From assembly GCA_947568835.1 (NCBI GenBank), contig OX387603.1, positions 24,514,651-24,578,650 on the forward strand: 64,000 nucleotides of DNA, given 5' to 3'. A program made the translations under genes and the position numbers. The notes beneath the pieces are model-generated. The model was not told the DNA's origin. It did no database searches and was given only the letters and a program-made list of their open reading frames with translations. The stretch is from Protonemura montana (taxonomy: Eukaryota > Arthropoda > Insecta > Plecoptera > Nemouridae). Positions within the stretch are counted from its first letter, which is position 1. Each line of letters begins with the position of its first letter. Positions 12,912 to 26,450 of the stretch are shown in pieces.

Positions 12912-14892
12912 AAGGCCGGTGCAAATGATCCAGCTGACGCGGTGGCCGAAGAATGAGGATGCATTGCACCAATCTTTTCAACGGCCTTTTGTACCTCACT
13001 GTACTCGACACAACACACGCGAGCACATGCCGAGCGGATAAAGTTACGTGTCATTCACGTAGTCTTTCAAAATTTAAAAATAATTACTGACCGCATGGGG
13101 ATTGAAGAAATTAGAATGCTAATTACACTCTATTCAGCGCTGTATCCGTGATATCGGAGTATTGACAAGATCGAGTGGGGTTGAAGCCACGTGGACAAAA
13201 GGGCAGGTTGAATATCGACCCTAAATCGCATCCTTGTCCTCGAGGTCACCTTCTGTCCTTAGAGCGCCGAAGAAGAGAAAGACCCCATACAACTATCAAT
13301 CTCCGAAGAATGGATTCAAAGAATAGACAGCGGTCCAGACTTTTTTCTCTCGTCACCGTCATAGGACCGATGGTTACCTTGGCACCGTTTGGCACGTGAC
13401 CATAAGACTAAAAATAATGCGGCGACTCGCGCCTCAACGAAGACCAATCCACTTGGGACGTCGAGCTATGTTCATTACTTCTTTCCCGTTGGGCGTGTAC
13501 GAAGACTTGTTCAACGATTCGAAGATGTGATGACATCTCAAAGAAAGCTAGAGCCTCCCTCGTTATTACAGATTTTCCACAAACTACGTTTGATATCTAA
13601 CCACCTACACCCAGACCGGCTGTCAACGCTGAAAAGCATTGAAATGAACATTCCAGTTCCGAACCCGAATTATACAGCGCGTCTTGTAGTTGTTCCAAGA
13701 TTTCCGAATGTAGCTGACAACAACAACAATGTAAATAGCTATGCATGTAGCTCGAACTTTGAGACGACTTGTTTGAGAACTACTTTGGCATCAGATCTCG
13801 AAATAACCTCGAAAAAAAAGACACCATTTCCATTGTATCGACGTTAATGGACTCCCACTTTCAGTGCCATTGGGAGTAACGAAATTAATTCAAGTTTGAG
13901 TGGTAACCGGGCGAAAATAGAATGCGACACGCGAACCAGACGCAAAACTTGTAATTACTGAAAAAGCACGACGAAGTAACTCGATATAGACAAGACTGCA
14001 ATCTTGACCAGACCAGATCGAAAATTGGCACCCACCACGTCGATTACTTCAGGTTTCGCCGGTAAAACGGGTACCACACGTCGGCCGAAGGAAGGGTGCA
14101 CCCTTTCACTAGCCACGGTCGGGTCAGGACACGCTCCTGGGCGGGCGGGCGGGCAGACCGCCTCACGCAACGAGACAATGAATAGATGCGTTTACGCGCG
14201 ACGCTATACGCTTATTACCCTCACCGGCCACGCACGACAGGAAACCAGCGATATCGACACCATAATCTCGGCAAGTGAAGCCGACTCGGTTTTCCGAATT
14301 CAGAAAGGGAAAATAAGTGATTGCGTGCTGAAGACAGTCCCGAGTTTTGCTCTTGAAATAGCTTTTATCTCCGAAGAGCGAAGTCGCAGACGGTTGCTGT
14401 CAGAAACCTCTCATGAAACGCGATGCACTCCCACCGTATGTTGAAGAAAGTGCATGGAGAAAAACGCGGGTTCAATTCTTGGAGGCACAACGAAGAATGC
14501 AAGGCGATAAGATAAGATGGTGCAAGTAAGTAATGAAGTCGAGATCAGGACATCGCAGGAAGCGCTTTATCGTCCACGACGACCGCTGAACGCGATAAAA
14601 AACAGACGAAATCACTCGGCGACTGTAGTTCGTTGTCTTCTTGCGAGAATTCGTAATGCATTTATATTTATAGCTGCATCGTCCTCGGATACTTTTATGA
14701 GCCACAGGAAATTTGTGTCGAAGTACAAAACTACCGACCAATTACAACGTCTCTAATACAAGGTCATGCGTCCAATCCGCCATCTTCAATGCACCGAGGT
14801 TTTCGTATTAATTCGCCAAAGAAACTCAGCTAATTGCCTCACATGAACGATGCAAATTCACCCTCAGACGTCCTGTCGCGCCAATACACCGC

Positions 14893-14957
14893 TCGAGGCT
14901 CGAACCCAGACCTCGCTAGCGGCAGACAAATGCCACTACCAGCAAGTGCATCGCTTC
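14893..14957 (-). repeat. tRNA-like SINE fragment
   Basis: Read on the minus strand, this stretch has an A-box-like word (tggtagtggc) followed about 35 bases later by a B-box-like word (ggttcgagcc), with an intervening gtctgccgctagcgaggtc. That layout is common in tRNA-derived SINEs. I cannot fold a full cloverleaf and no tail was identified, so a functional tRNA is unlikely. Confidence 0.35.
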
Positions 14958-17900
14958 TACATTGCTGAATCATGGACAGCCTATGACGTCACGTCTCCAC
15001 AATTCGCGACCACTTTTAATTCATTTCATTCCGAACACACACACGGCGCCGACGGAGAGAAAAACAAGAACGAGATTGAAAGAATCGTGGCTTGCGATTG
15101 CAGCTCGACTTGGATGAACTAGTTACCTGGCTACGTGCACGACGCCTCAAGACTTTGTCGAGCGAAGACCCAAAGAGTGGTCACGAGAAGCGACCGCGGA
15201 GGACGCGATACCAACATTCTGATTAGATAAATTAGACTTGATACAAATAAACAGAGAATTAATAATAAAGATGGTCTACGAGACGTGTGAGTCATCGCAT
15301 TGATGTCCGTCTTTCATTGGCATGGCTGAATTACTGATTCAGTAATTGTCATCATATCCCCCCGACCTCTCGCCTTCCAAAACTCAACGACTACCCGTTT
15401 TATTGAAAGCAATTTCATCTGCTGCCGATTTATTTCATATCTCACGTTGTAAATATAAACAGAGACCGTGCCGTGATGCATGGCTTCAGGTACCATTAAA
15501 TCTGCTGTTTTTGTTATAAACAAAGGTGTGATGTTGCTTGCCGAATAACCCGGAGCGGTGCTAACTCAACATGGGTCGGCAAACGCCACGCGAAATGTCG
15601 AATAATAAGCGAGGAACGATTACCTCAACGTATATGTCTGCAGCGGCAGGCAGGCAGGTACGAGTCGTCCTCGAGGGCCGCGTCCAGCCACGGGTCTCGG
15701 CACACAAGCCTGGCCTATGCGTGCACGCGGACTAGATATTGTATAATGTAGATCACTGCTTTATTATGCGGCTCTAACGACGCTATGGGTCATTATCGCG
15801 TAACCATGCGTGAATCGAAATAATAACAAATATTTGCTTATTTTTCTAATGGAGTCGACCTAGAAAATACATCTGAATTTCGATAAAAAAAAATTGTAAT
15901 AGCTATTGAAACCAATCGAACGGTTGCCGATGTTTTTCTACAGAAATTCCCCCGTTGTTGCACGGTTTTCCCATTATAGGCAGCTCGTTTTTCGCCGTGG
16001 ATCCGTACCGACTGGCGATCACGACGTGATAGTAACAATGATCCGAATTGGACAAAGCCCGTGTGTCGAACGGTCCCGATCGAGCACCGAGTGCAGACTG
16101 TGCGTCTTGTCTAACCGCGAAAAGCGCAAAACGACGACTCCGACCGAGTTCATCACGACTGCAAACCATGCAGCAATCGGCTAACACGAAGTCTTGCTCG
16201 ACGGCTGCCCACAAGGAGTCGATGGTATACGCGAAGACAGCGCGACAATGGGTCTACCTTCTTGCGGCGCAGGATTGCGCTCGACCAGCGGACCCTGAGG
16301 ATGCGTGTCCGGCTACCGGTGAAATGTGTACCAATGGCACACGTGGACACGATGAATTAAGTCATTGCGTGTGATTGAACTAGAACCATAACTCATTTTG
16401 TTGAGCACAAGCTGTATACACTCTGCATGAAAAAAACTCAAGATGCCTTTTATGCAATGTGCAGCAAGCAATTGCCATATCGGTGCGGCGGGAGTACCAA
16501 ATATGGTCGTTTTGCCACCAGTTTGACGGGGGGAAACATAAATTTCAGTTTGAAGCGTTTTGCAAGAGTGCCAATGTTGCAAACGCGCGACCGCACTAGT
16601 GGCGCACAGCAGAACAAAACGTGGCGTTTGAAATGTGTAATAACTTAAAGTCACACGACAGGATCCATGCCACTGGGTTCGCGTCCCGAAACTAACGAAG
16701 CCGCTCGGCAAAGATGTTATGAAGAAGACGCTTGTAATTGCACCTTGAAGCTATCGTGATACTAGCATCTAAAAGTTTAACACATGGTTAATATGTAGGC
16801 CGAAGCTTTTACGGATTTCGGCAGGTTACATGTTCAGCGAAACACTTGAAACGAGAATTTCGCAACTCCTTTGTGTGCATGGTTTGACCATTCGCAACAA
16901 TGCGGGACTCGCTGTGCTGCGGTCATTACAGGATTTCCCTCGAAGAGGCGAGACACAATGCAACGGCTTTGCTTTCGATGCAGTGCTTCTTGTAGACATG
17001 CCATCCGCAGCGACGTAAACACGTACACAACGTTTTGCACTCATAGCGAACACACCTCTCAATCAATCACCTTGGCCAAAAAACGTTCTAAAGCATAAAT
17101 AATTGACAATGACGTGTGTCGCTATCGCTTTCCATATCACGTCAACAATTATTTTAATGTTATGACTTGTGATTCAAGCGAATGTAGAAATAATAAACAT
17201 GTAATAATTCCCTGTTGTCATCTCCTATCAATCAGCCCTATGGCTGACACATCTCTCACCTAGATAAGGCTAAGACAATTAAAACACAATGCCCCGGAGT
17301 GCACTGATCATGTAAATTGGACCACCGAGCGCTTTGTTGTGGCCTTCCGTTGATTACTCGACCTTTTCAGCGTCCGGCACATCGCTCTCTTTTTAGGGCA
17401 AAGGTCCGCCCAGGGCCCTAGACCATGGGGGCAGGTGATGGGGTACCTTACCTCTAAAGGGTGTTTAGGGTATAGGGCACGAGTCAAGCGTCCGCCGAGG
17501 GTCTTGGAAGATTGGTGCCAGGTGAACGGGCCTTACCTTCAAAGAGTGCAGCGCACAGAAAGGGCCACTAGCGCAGTGTCTTCTGAAGAAGTATCCAAAG
17601 GCACACAAGGAGTGCAGACAAGAATAGGCGTCGCGATTGAAATAACCTCGGTGTCAGCAGAAACGACGGCGATTAACACGTGACGCGCTCGTCAGGGGTG
17701 AAAATTCACATAAACTCACGAGAACGAGAGACGGAATGAAAACACGACAAGGCACTCACGAAAAAAAAAAACCGACCGCGCACGGCGAGCGTCAGCACTG
17801 CAAGGGACGATTTAATTTTAGAATATCAACTAATTTTACTCATTCCGTTTGTTTACTGTTTTGAAAATAATCTCATAAATATGTCGGCGTTCACATTAAT

Positions 17901-19289
17901 TTCCACGTCGGTCTAAGGCACACGCTGGATTATTTCTGATATAACAGTGACACTGATTGCAATCCGGCAGCTAGCCAGTGAACAAAGCTTAGCACAAAAC
18001 TGCAAGGCACTGTTTGGTTCGCGGGTCTAGTAACCCGGGTGACAGTATGGACGCCGATCGCTAGAAGCTTGCACGGCGAAAGGCGGCACCTCCTCGTATG
18101 GTGGGCACCAAGCGTGGACTGACGCGTTGGGTAGCGTCGAGCCGCCAGCGCCGGCGAGATCGCGTGACGCGCCGTACCAGCGCTAGGAGCGCTCGGATAC
18201 AATGGGGGCGTTTGCCCGGCCACATGGACCCCGTATGGTCGTCCGATTGGCCGGTGTTAGCACGGTGTTGGGATTCGAAAGCCGGAAAAGTGTTTGGCGC
18301 AGTCCCGAGCCAGATCAGTCAACTCGAAGCATGTGTAGTGGTGTTTTTGAATCATGTCTATTGATCTAGTCTTAATTAAATATGCGGATTAATCTGTAAA
18401 GTAATATGCGAATCTTAAGATAAGCCACATGATAAGGCTTTTTCCCAAGCATGTTTCGCTCACTGCAAGGCTTGGGTGCTCTTTTGGTCATGTAAAAAAA
18501 GGGCTATGCCAGTCGCGCAGATTATTTGCAAAACGCCGTCGACTTTTCGCATCTCGCCGCTGATTTTTCACCATCAAGAATTGCAGATTCAAACAATATT
18601 GAGTTCCTGATTTTAGTTGGCGTGATCGTTGTGCTGCTCGCGTATCCCAGATATTACAAGTATAGGGTGTCAGAAATCAAACTATCTATAATTTAAAACG
18701 ATTTTCACTACACAATTCTTCGATGTCCATGAAAGTCGACTCTATTCATCAAGGAATGTCCACTTCGATTTCCGCGATGGATACATATATTGTGATAATT
18801 TGTTCAGTGAGACCAGCTCAATTGCGCTGCAATTATCCCATAGCGGTGTCCGATGGCACTGCCCGATGTTCCATGAGCTGCTCTCGTACTACTAGCGAGG
18901 TCGTCTTAGGTTTCCTTCCTGATCCCTATTAGAGCATCCAAACAGTCTCCTTATAACTTCCCTGGCGATCGGGACTGGCACTGACCTACACAGCCTGGGT
19001 AATCTTTGGCCAGACGTTGACCACTTTCTTGCCACAGGAAAACTTTCAGAGAGATCGAACTCGCTTTTCTTACCAACTTCGACCGACCACCAATACATGG
19101 TCAACACCGCGTTATACCGTTTTCTTCGATTACCTCACAAAAAACCACAAAAACCTAGCATAAATTGCAGTTGCACATTTTTCTGCAACTGTACTCTCCA
19201 TTTACAACCGCGCCATTCTTCATGCGAGTGGTCAGTTTTCACGGTCAGCTGGTTCCGTTCTCTCGATATCGCCTCCCGAATCTCCCGCC

Positions 19290-19350
19290 AATCACACGAC
19301 CTGGACGCCTGGATGCGAACCCGCGACCGCTGGACCGTGTACCCGCGCGT
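19290..19350 (-). repeat. tRNA 3'-half-like fragment
   Basis: On the minus strand the string cagcggtcgcgggttcgcat matches the usual end of an anticodon stem, short variable loop and T arm, with a near-consensus B box. No convincing A box precedes it. It is either a tRNA pseudogene or a SINE remnant. Confidence 0.3.
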
Positions 19351-22300
19351 CGGTGCAGTGAAAGGGGTGCGCTGCGGCGAATCAACGGCATGCGCAAACG
19401 GATCAGCGGGCAACCACGTTTTCCGCTATACGTCCCGCCAGGATCAGGTCGGACAGATAAGAAATTATACAATAATTTACTGTTCATCGTGGCAATGCGA
19501 TATTTGAATCCGTTCAGCTTTCACTTAGGATATAAATCCAATAAACATTATGAGATGTTTGTAAATAAACAACATTCGGTGTTTTCTTTATCTAATATTG
19601 CTTTTAAATATTGAGTTATGTCTTGCCGGTCGAGACCGTTTTGTGGTCTTTGTTAGTTGAATGGTCAAATCGCTTGGGTTTCTTCCGGTATTGGATGATC
19701 GACCAACGAAGGCAATTACGATAAGCAACAGGCATCAAGATCAATTGTTGTTTTTCATAATTTCACTTCACCTGAGATGAGTTTTTTCTCATTCCGACAT
19801 CTTTATGCCGGGTCGGTGTATCCATTCGGCTCACTTTCAATCTGCGCAAGGCATTAATAATTCTCATCTTTTCATAAATCTCAACCCGACCCTTCCCACA
19901 CTGATTTTCGATAGCAACATTTAAAATTAATCGCACATAGAAAGTAGTTATTAAAAAGAACGCAATCGAGGATGCATCGCCGACCCCGGCGCAGCGAATT
20001 GACTGCACGGTGCGAGGGGTCGAGGGTTCGACCCTTGATGATCTCAACGCCGGTCGGCACAATGCCATGTCATGGGTTCGACTCCACAGCTCGAGGCATC
20101 GTCTTCAAGACTGGCTGATTGTCTTACTGGCGCGGCACATCTTTGAAACTTCACATCAAGTGCACTTGAAGTTCCAAGTGAGTTTTATTATTTCTTGTCA
20201 CTACATTTTTGAGAATGCATCAACGAGTTGAAAGCGTAGACAGCTTTAACACCCGCTTTCGTGCGCTTTGTCCATTTTCAAAAGGTGTTTTTAGCTTGGT
20301 CCACTTCTCAAGAACAGCTAAGCCGCACTTTTATCAAAAACCTATCACGACTAGGTGCCTAAAACTCCGTGCCCAATGTGATTCCTCTGCGTGGATGGCA
20401 CAAACTCACACAGCGAGCTCTCGAACCCAAGAGTCAGAAGGCAAAAGAACGAGCACTGGTAAAATCGTGCCGCTGAGTTCTTCTTTTTATCCCCGACCGC
20501 GATTGGGGCCCACGTCCCGCACACATCCCATGGCAGCGCCGTCCGCCAGATTGTTATGCGAGTCGAGAGGTAAAGACCGAAAAAACCGTGGACCACTGTG
20601 TGTACGGCTGGCGAGGACGTGCTGATATGCTTTTCACGCAGCCACGACGGGAAATTGGATTAATTTCAGGCAATTTGTTTTTCGGTCGGCCATGTTTGAT
20701 CGGTATTTTGACATGGTCATGGTAAAATTGTTGAAGAGTAACATCACTATAGGCTATTGTTGAGCTTGGCCAATAAAAAGTAAAACGATGGCTGCATCAC
20801 TTGCATTTACACAAACCGGCAATGAAAGTGTAAAACATGAACAGTAAACGAAAAAATAGCGCTCAATGTGAAATATTTTCTTTCACAATGCGTGGTGATA
20901 CTTACACGCGGCGCGAAACGGATCAACGAGTCAACAGAAAGGGAAACCAAAACACACACATACATTTTAATGGATCCTAAAGGAAAGTGTTAATAAAATA
21001 ATATTACACAAGTAATCAAAACGCAGGAAGCAATGTCGATACTTAGATCCAATCAAAATCAATTGTCGAATGAAACATTCCCACAATCATCTCCCGTTTC
21101 TCATTGTCCTTGAAGAAACAGACCGCCGTTTCAGGAAGGCGTTCTACCCATGACTCTCCGATGCCTCCGCCGACAAATCAGTGTACGGATCGGCTCTTAA
21201 TTCGCTGCACACGACGCCATTGTGCCTTGCCCGAGTATCGAACACGAGCCCCAGGCCTGGTACGGTAGCAATGTCTTTGTCCACGACCGTCGCGGACCCC
21301 ACCAGCCGTCGCCTTCGGCCCTCGATGTACAGATCTCATCGCACACCGCAGTACATGAACTGTGTCGCCTTCTGGCACGCTGCATTGGTACACTGTGATG
21401 GTGCATGCATGCCGAAGAGACGGAGTTTCACGGAGACAATGGGTAATGGGGTTTTGGTGAGATCGGGCGATTTCAATGCGCGAGTGTGCGCCATACAAAA
21501 GACCGCGAGCCGAGGATTAGCAGAATCAACTTTTCTCAATTGAATTGTGCGCCGGCAATAATGCAAGAGCTACTTGCGGTTCCAACAATAGGGTGCTGCA
21601 GGTTTCATGCATGCGGATTTGCAAAACTCTTCAAAGATTTTCAAAAGGAATGTTTTATAGAGAGATAATGCGTTTCTTTAGTCAACTTTGATTTGAATTG
21701 AATTAAAATAGTTTAGAAAAGAATTTGAAAGGAAAGGTGGGCAGGATTAGAAAATGTCCCTGCGTGCTTTGATATCAATCATACTTTTCTCCCAGAAGGG
21801 AAATGTGGCCGTCACTTTCTCGAGCGGCGACTCCCTCTGGACACTGCTTTGAATCCTGACTGCAAACTCTGTTCTCTCCACGTATTTCGCCCAAGAGACA
21901 GTTACAACAATGATGTTTCAACCAACGGGCCAATAATTAAGTTAATTAGGCTCAGCTGTCTTAAAATTGAGGGCTCCGATGCGGTGCATAATTTAATGAG
22001 CCGATATAGTCTGTTCGTGAATCGACCCTTCACAAATGAAAATCATTGCCCGGCGATTATCAAAATTACGGTGATTAATAATCTGTGTTTCCCATGTTAC
22101 ATTTGATGAACGGGATATATGCTGTACAGGAGCATGATTTTGCGGGTTCTGGCTGTCGAAACTCAAAAGCATCTGTCGTAGTCCTTGACTTGCCCTGAAG
22201 ATAAAACCCACAAGCAGGCCATCAAGACTTGGAGACGATTTGCAGAGGCGTCTATAGTCGTTCAAGAAGAGTTGAATCCGCCTATTTGTATAGAAAAAAT

Positions 22301-25259
22301 TGTATGCAATATTTCACCACAAAACAAGTGATTTTTTGTAACCAAATCGATTAAATGGCAGCTTCCAATATGACCCCAAATTTCCCTATTATTTTTTAGT
22401 TGGCACACTTTTGGGCGAAGCCATTACACGCTCTCTCCGTTGGTTAAATTCACTTTATGTGCAACTATCGATCACCAAATCTCGCAGTTTACTGCAAATC
22501 TTGAAGCCTTGCTGGCTCGCCAATTGGTGGTACCTACTCGGTCACTGCCGGGACTCGATCAGAAGTCACGTGCGATTTCCGCAAAGCACGGCGCCTGCGC
22601 AACGATCGTGATCGAAATGTGTTCCTACGCGCGGATCTGGAGAAAATAGGCTCGATGAAAACTGTCGTGGCCTTCACGCAAGGACCTTAAAGAACACACC
22701 AGCACACGGGAAACAATCACCGTGCAATATTTTTATAATCACGTGACGTGCCTCATTACATCCTCCTCCACCTAAAACTCAGCTAAGGAGACTTCGGACC
22801 GCTGAATTCTCTTCCTATAGAAATCAATTTGTAGTTTCATATACAACGCGCTCACATCCTGGAGATAGTGCAGACCAAACATACTTGAAACCCAATTAGA
22901 GCACTCACATTTGTTAAAATATGCAATTTTCTAGGTGTATGCGCTTTCTTCGGACTGGCTGGGCTGGGTGGCTGGCAACATATTGAAAACCGAGTACATT
23001 TTAATAAAGTTACCCAATTGAACTGAGCGGATAATTACTTTCCAAAGTCGTGACAAAACACCATCGGCGTCGTGCTTCTGTGACAACAAACAGCGCATAA
23101 CAAACAGCAGACGGATTGAAAATCTCGCGGTTTCATCGAATGGAAATCAATTCAAATTAATTTGCATGCAGATTTTCTTGTTCGACTGGCATTTTATGGT
23201 GTAACGACGAAGGGCAGTAAAGTTAGTTCCAACCACATAACGTCGTATACATTATGTTTTACATCCAAACAACCTTTGTGAAGTGTATTACCCTACACAC
23301 AGAGACTTTCTATGCACAATCAAAACTGGACTAACCCGCGAGTCTCCTAAGCATTCGATCGAGATTTCGCAGATAAAACAATTAATATTCTTTCTCAAGA
23401 CAATGGATGTAGATCTCGCCGTGCGGTATCACGCGGCCGATCTGCGCGCGATTAGGATCGACTCGTACACAACACGAATCGCACATAAAGAATGCACTTC
23501 CACATCCTTGCATGCATGTCCCGCAATACGCCGCGTTACATATCGAGTGCCCCGGCTAGTACCGCGTCGGGTATTGGATTTGTTTGAGCAATGGGCTCGT
23601 GTCATGCCGGGGCAATCAGGCACATGCCGGAGCAAGCAAACACGATCTGATCGCCGCCGATCGAGTGATATTATCGGCCCAGGAGGAACACACACTGGGT
23701 AATCGTGCAAACCAGACCAAGAAGTCGTCTAAATGAGGTACCTCCGTAGGTGATCTCAGCGGTGCAGTACAGCATCTGCACATGGTTGATGGGGCGGGAT
23801 CGATGGACGGTGACCGGTACACAGCCGCTAACTGACCAAATTGAGGTCATTTTACACGAAAAGATTTCTATCCTGCTTCTTTGTTTAGCGACCGATCCGA
23901 TTGATTTTTACTGCAACCAATTCAAAAAAAGCCGATAGAACCAAATGACAAGATTCGTGCTCGGTTGGTTTGATACTCAACATGACTGACATTTACTGTC
24001 TCTTCGACAGATTACGAGCTAAAATCGAAACTGCATTACTATAATGATGCTCCATAAAATGTTGTCTTTACGAGCTATAGGCGTTCCCGTGGTTGCGTAA
24101 GGTGTGCCTGTGCCTGTATGTGACACCTTGTAATTAGGCCTGTAAGACAGTGTTACGAATGAAATTATAGGGGGGCCCTGCAAGTAACCCGTTCTTTTGT
24201 CACGGCGCCCGCCGTCCCGGGTTCTATGACAGCTCGGTGTCATTGTGAAACACAAAAAACTACCGCGCACGCTCTGCAGCGAGCACCGTAATCGCACCCC
24301 ACCCACGATTTCGTCTGTGCCATGAATAATTTCGTTTCTGGCGTCAGAAAGATGAATAAGATCACCATAATTTCCATTACCGGACTGCAAATAGCGCATT
24401 ATAATTATATTTTAAGCGATGAGAAATGTAAGATTGCAGAACGCAATGAAGCCAAAGGTATATGAAATGGGTATAATGAGTATAATATATCTGTGCATTG
24501 CTGACCCTGATCCTGTCTGCCGTAAATCACGTAAGATATGAGATTGGTCCAAGAGTGTAGTACCATCGAGTCCACGCCTTGGTTCCGCCATGGTATCATG
24601 TCAATGGAAGATTTCTTCAGCACAGAAAAAAATGGCAAAACTTGCTTACTGAAGAACGTCTGGAAGGAGTCGTGTTGTGCGCATTGAATACAGCCTTCAA
24701 TCATCTTTCTCGCGTAGAATCGCTCGGCTCTGTGCAGAGATTGTACCATCCGAGGGCAGATCACACGGGGATAGGTGGACCGTTCGCGAGGCGCTCACAT
24801 TTATGCTGGCGAGAATAGCTTCGCTAATGGACGAAGATTCAGCCATGCAAAACTGTGAAATGCATCGCGAATGACGATGCAAATATCAGGTACACCAAGG
24901 CTATACAGTTTCATCGCTCGTCTCGCTGAGCATCATTCCCGTCTGAGTCTACAGTTAAACCCAAAATTCCCAGTTTCTTTGCTGCGTGGTTCTCTAAGCA
25001 AGCAAAGTGTCCGCTGTGAAGCCTTGTGGTGCCAATGATTGGTTTTTAAGCTTCCTTAAAAGGCACTCATGTAGCCGGACCAATCAGTGGCCTATTATCG
25101 ACAAGCGAAGCTTTTCCAACAAAAAGATCACAATGTACATGTGATACCCACAACGTCCATACTGATGCCAATCACGAGTTGAACTCAAAATCGGTACCCC
25201 TAAAAAAAAACACCTATACTCGCGGAACTTGCCTCAATAGAAATCACAAATGAACACAC

Positions 25260-26450
25260 AATGGTCCGTGATCGCGTACCGTTCACGTTGCCGGCCGTCG
25301 CCGCGAGAGACCAGAGGAAAAAACCGAACGTCGTCCGCGCGTTTTTACCATTTCATCACGTTCGATCAATTTACATGGTTGCGATTGCTTGTGGCGGGCA
25401 GCGGACGGGCGGCGGGCAACGAGCGGGCAGCGGCGGGCACTCGGATCAATCATTGCGCTATTGTCCGGCGGAGCGGGCATCGCCATCGACGCCGTCGTCG
25501 TCGTCGCAGAGGACGGGAACATCGAGAGGAAAAACTCGACCACAAGAAGCAGTCGTCGCGCTGCCTAGCGGTACCGGCCCACATCGAAGCAGTGATCTCG
25601 TTTGAACCATCACAAGAAAAGATCAGAGACGACTCCAATGTGAAAAGAAATAATTAGAATGTTCTGCAGATACCCAAAATCTGAGCCTCTCTCCGCGATC
25701 AAGATATCTGAAATTAATAAGTCTGACATCATCGAACCTCGGGTCTATAATAAAGAGAGCCATCGACTGGTAGTTAGAAAGATAATGCCCGCCTGCCAAA
25801 ACGTAATTGCAGAGCTCGATCTTTCGGCTCTCATAACCGAAAGGAAGCAGACCAATACGATACTGGCCCGAGCCGGCTCTTCCGCAAACAAAACAGGTGA
25901 CGTCCGCGCGAGACCCAGCCCGGTCGAATCGCGATCCCCTTTGCAGTCGCACGTGTCACGGTTCGCGGCGTCCACTTCCCATCGCCGCCAATCATCGAGT
26001 GCGCTCGACCGGTGGGAATGCATGATTGTGCCTCGCTCATATTTGCGATACATGTCTGCAGCTGCACAACGTCGTACAATTGACTGATAGCGAAAAAAGA
26101 CCCAGGAAAAGCCGAGCGACGGCGGCCATTGCGAATTAGCGCCGTGTTTTTATACGAAATCGACGTTGTGTTCGCTGAGATCACACCGTGTCTGATCGCA
26201 AAGTCTATCGCGCGGTTTTTTTTTGCAATCCCCGTGGCACAAAAAGCGTCGACGTCGTCCGTGAGATCGACGCCAGTTTCCGCGGTCCTGGTCTCGTCGG
26301 CCAAGGCGGAATCGACGAGGAAGTGAAATCACTTGTCCGTCGGCGAAGTCTGCGCGGCTCGCAATTTAATGGCGATGTGTGCGACCCATGGTGACGGCGG
26401 GCGGCGTCGCAGAGGTGAGCCTCGGCAACGACGCTCCTGACAATAGGTCA
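25260..26450. other. GC- and CpG-rich block inside the 27-kb intron
   Basis: This block is visibly richer in C, G and CpG than its surroundings. It includes a simple (gcgggc)-like run at about 25395-25440 and a (gtc)n run at about 25490-25505. It could be an internal promoter with an untranslated first exon for a short isoform reaching exon G, or simply a GC-rich patch. No TATA box or coding exon could be assigned. Confidence 0.35.

Noticed and set aside
13389-13847. 152-codon plus-strand open frame
   Set aside because: No motif, no promoter or polyadenylation context, and simple (aac)n sequence contributes to its length. Kept as chance.
14004-14444. 146-codon plus-strand open frame
   Set aside because: No recognisable similarity or splice signals; other frames overlap it, and the composition looks random.
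20010-20100. Two B-box-like words (gggttcgacc, gggttcgactcc) suggesting a tRNA or SINE
   Set aside because: No A box at a proper distance and no foldable cloverleaf were found. Two B-box words alone are weak evidence.
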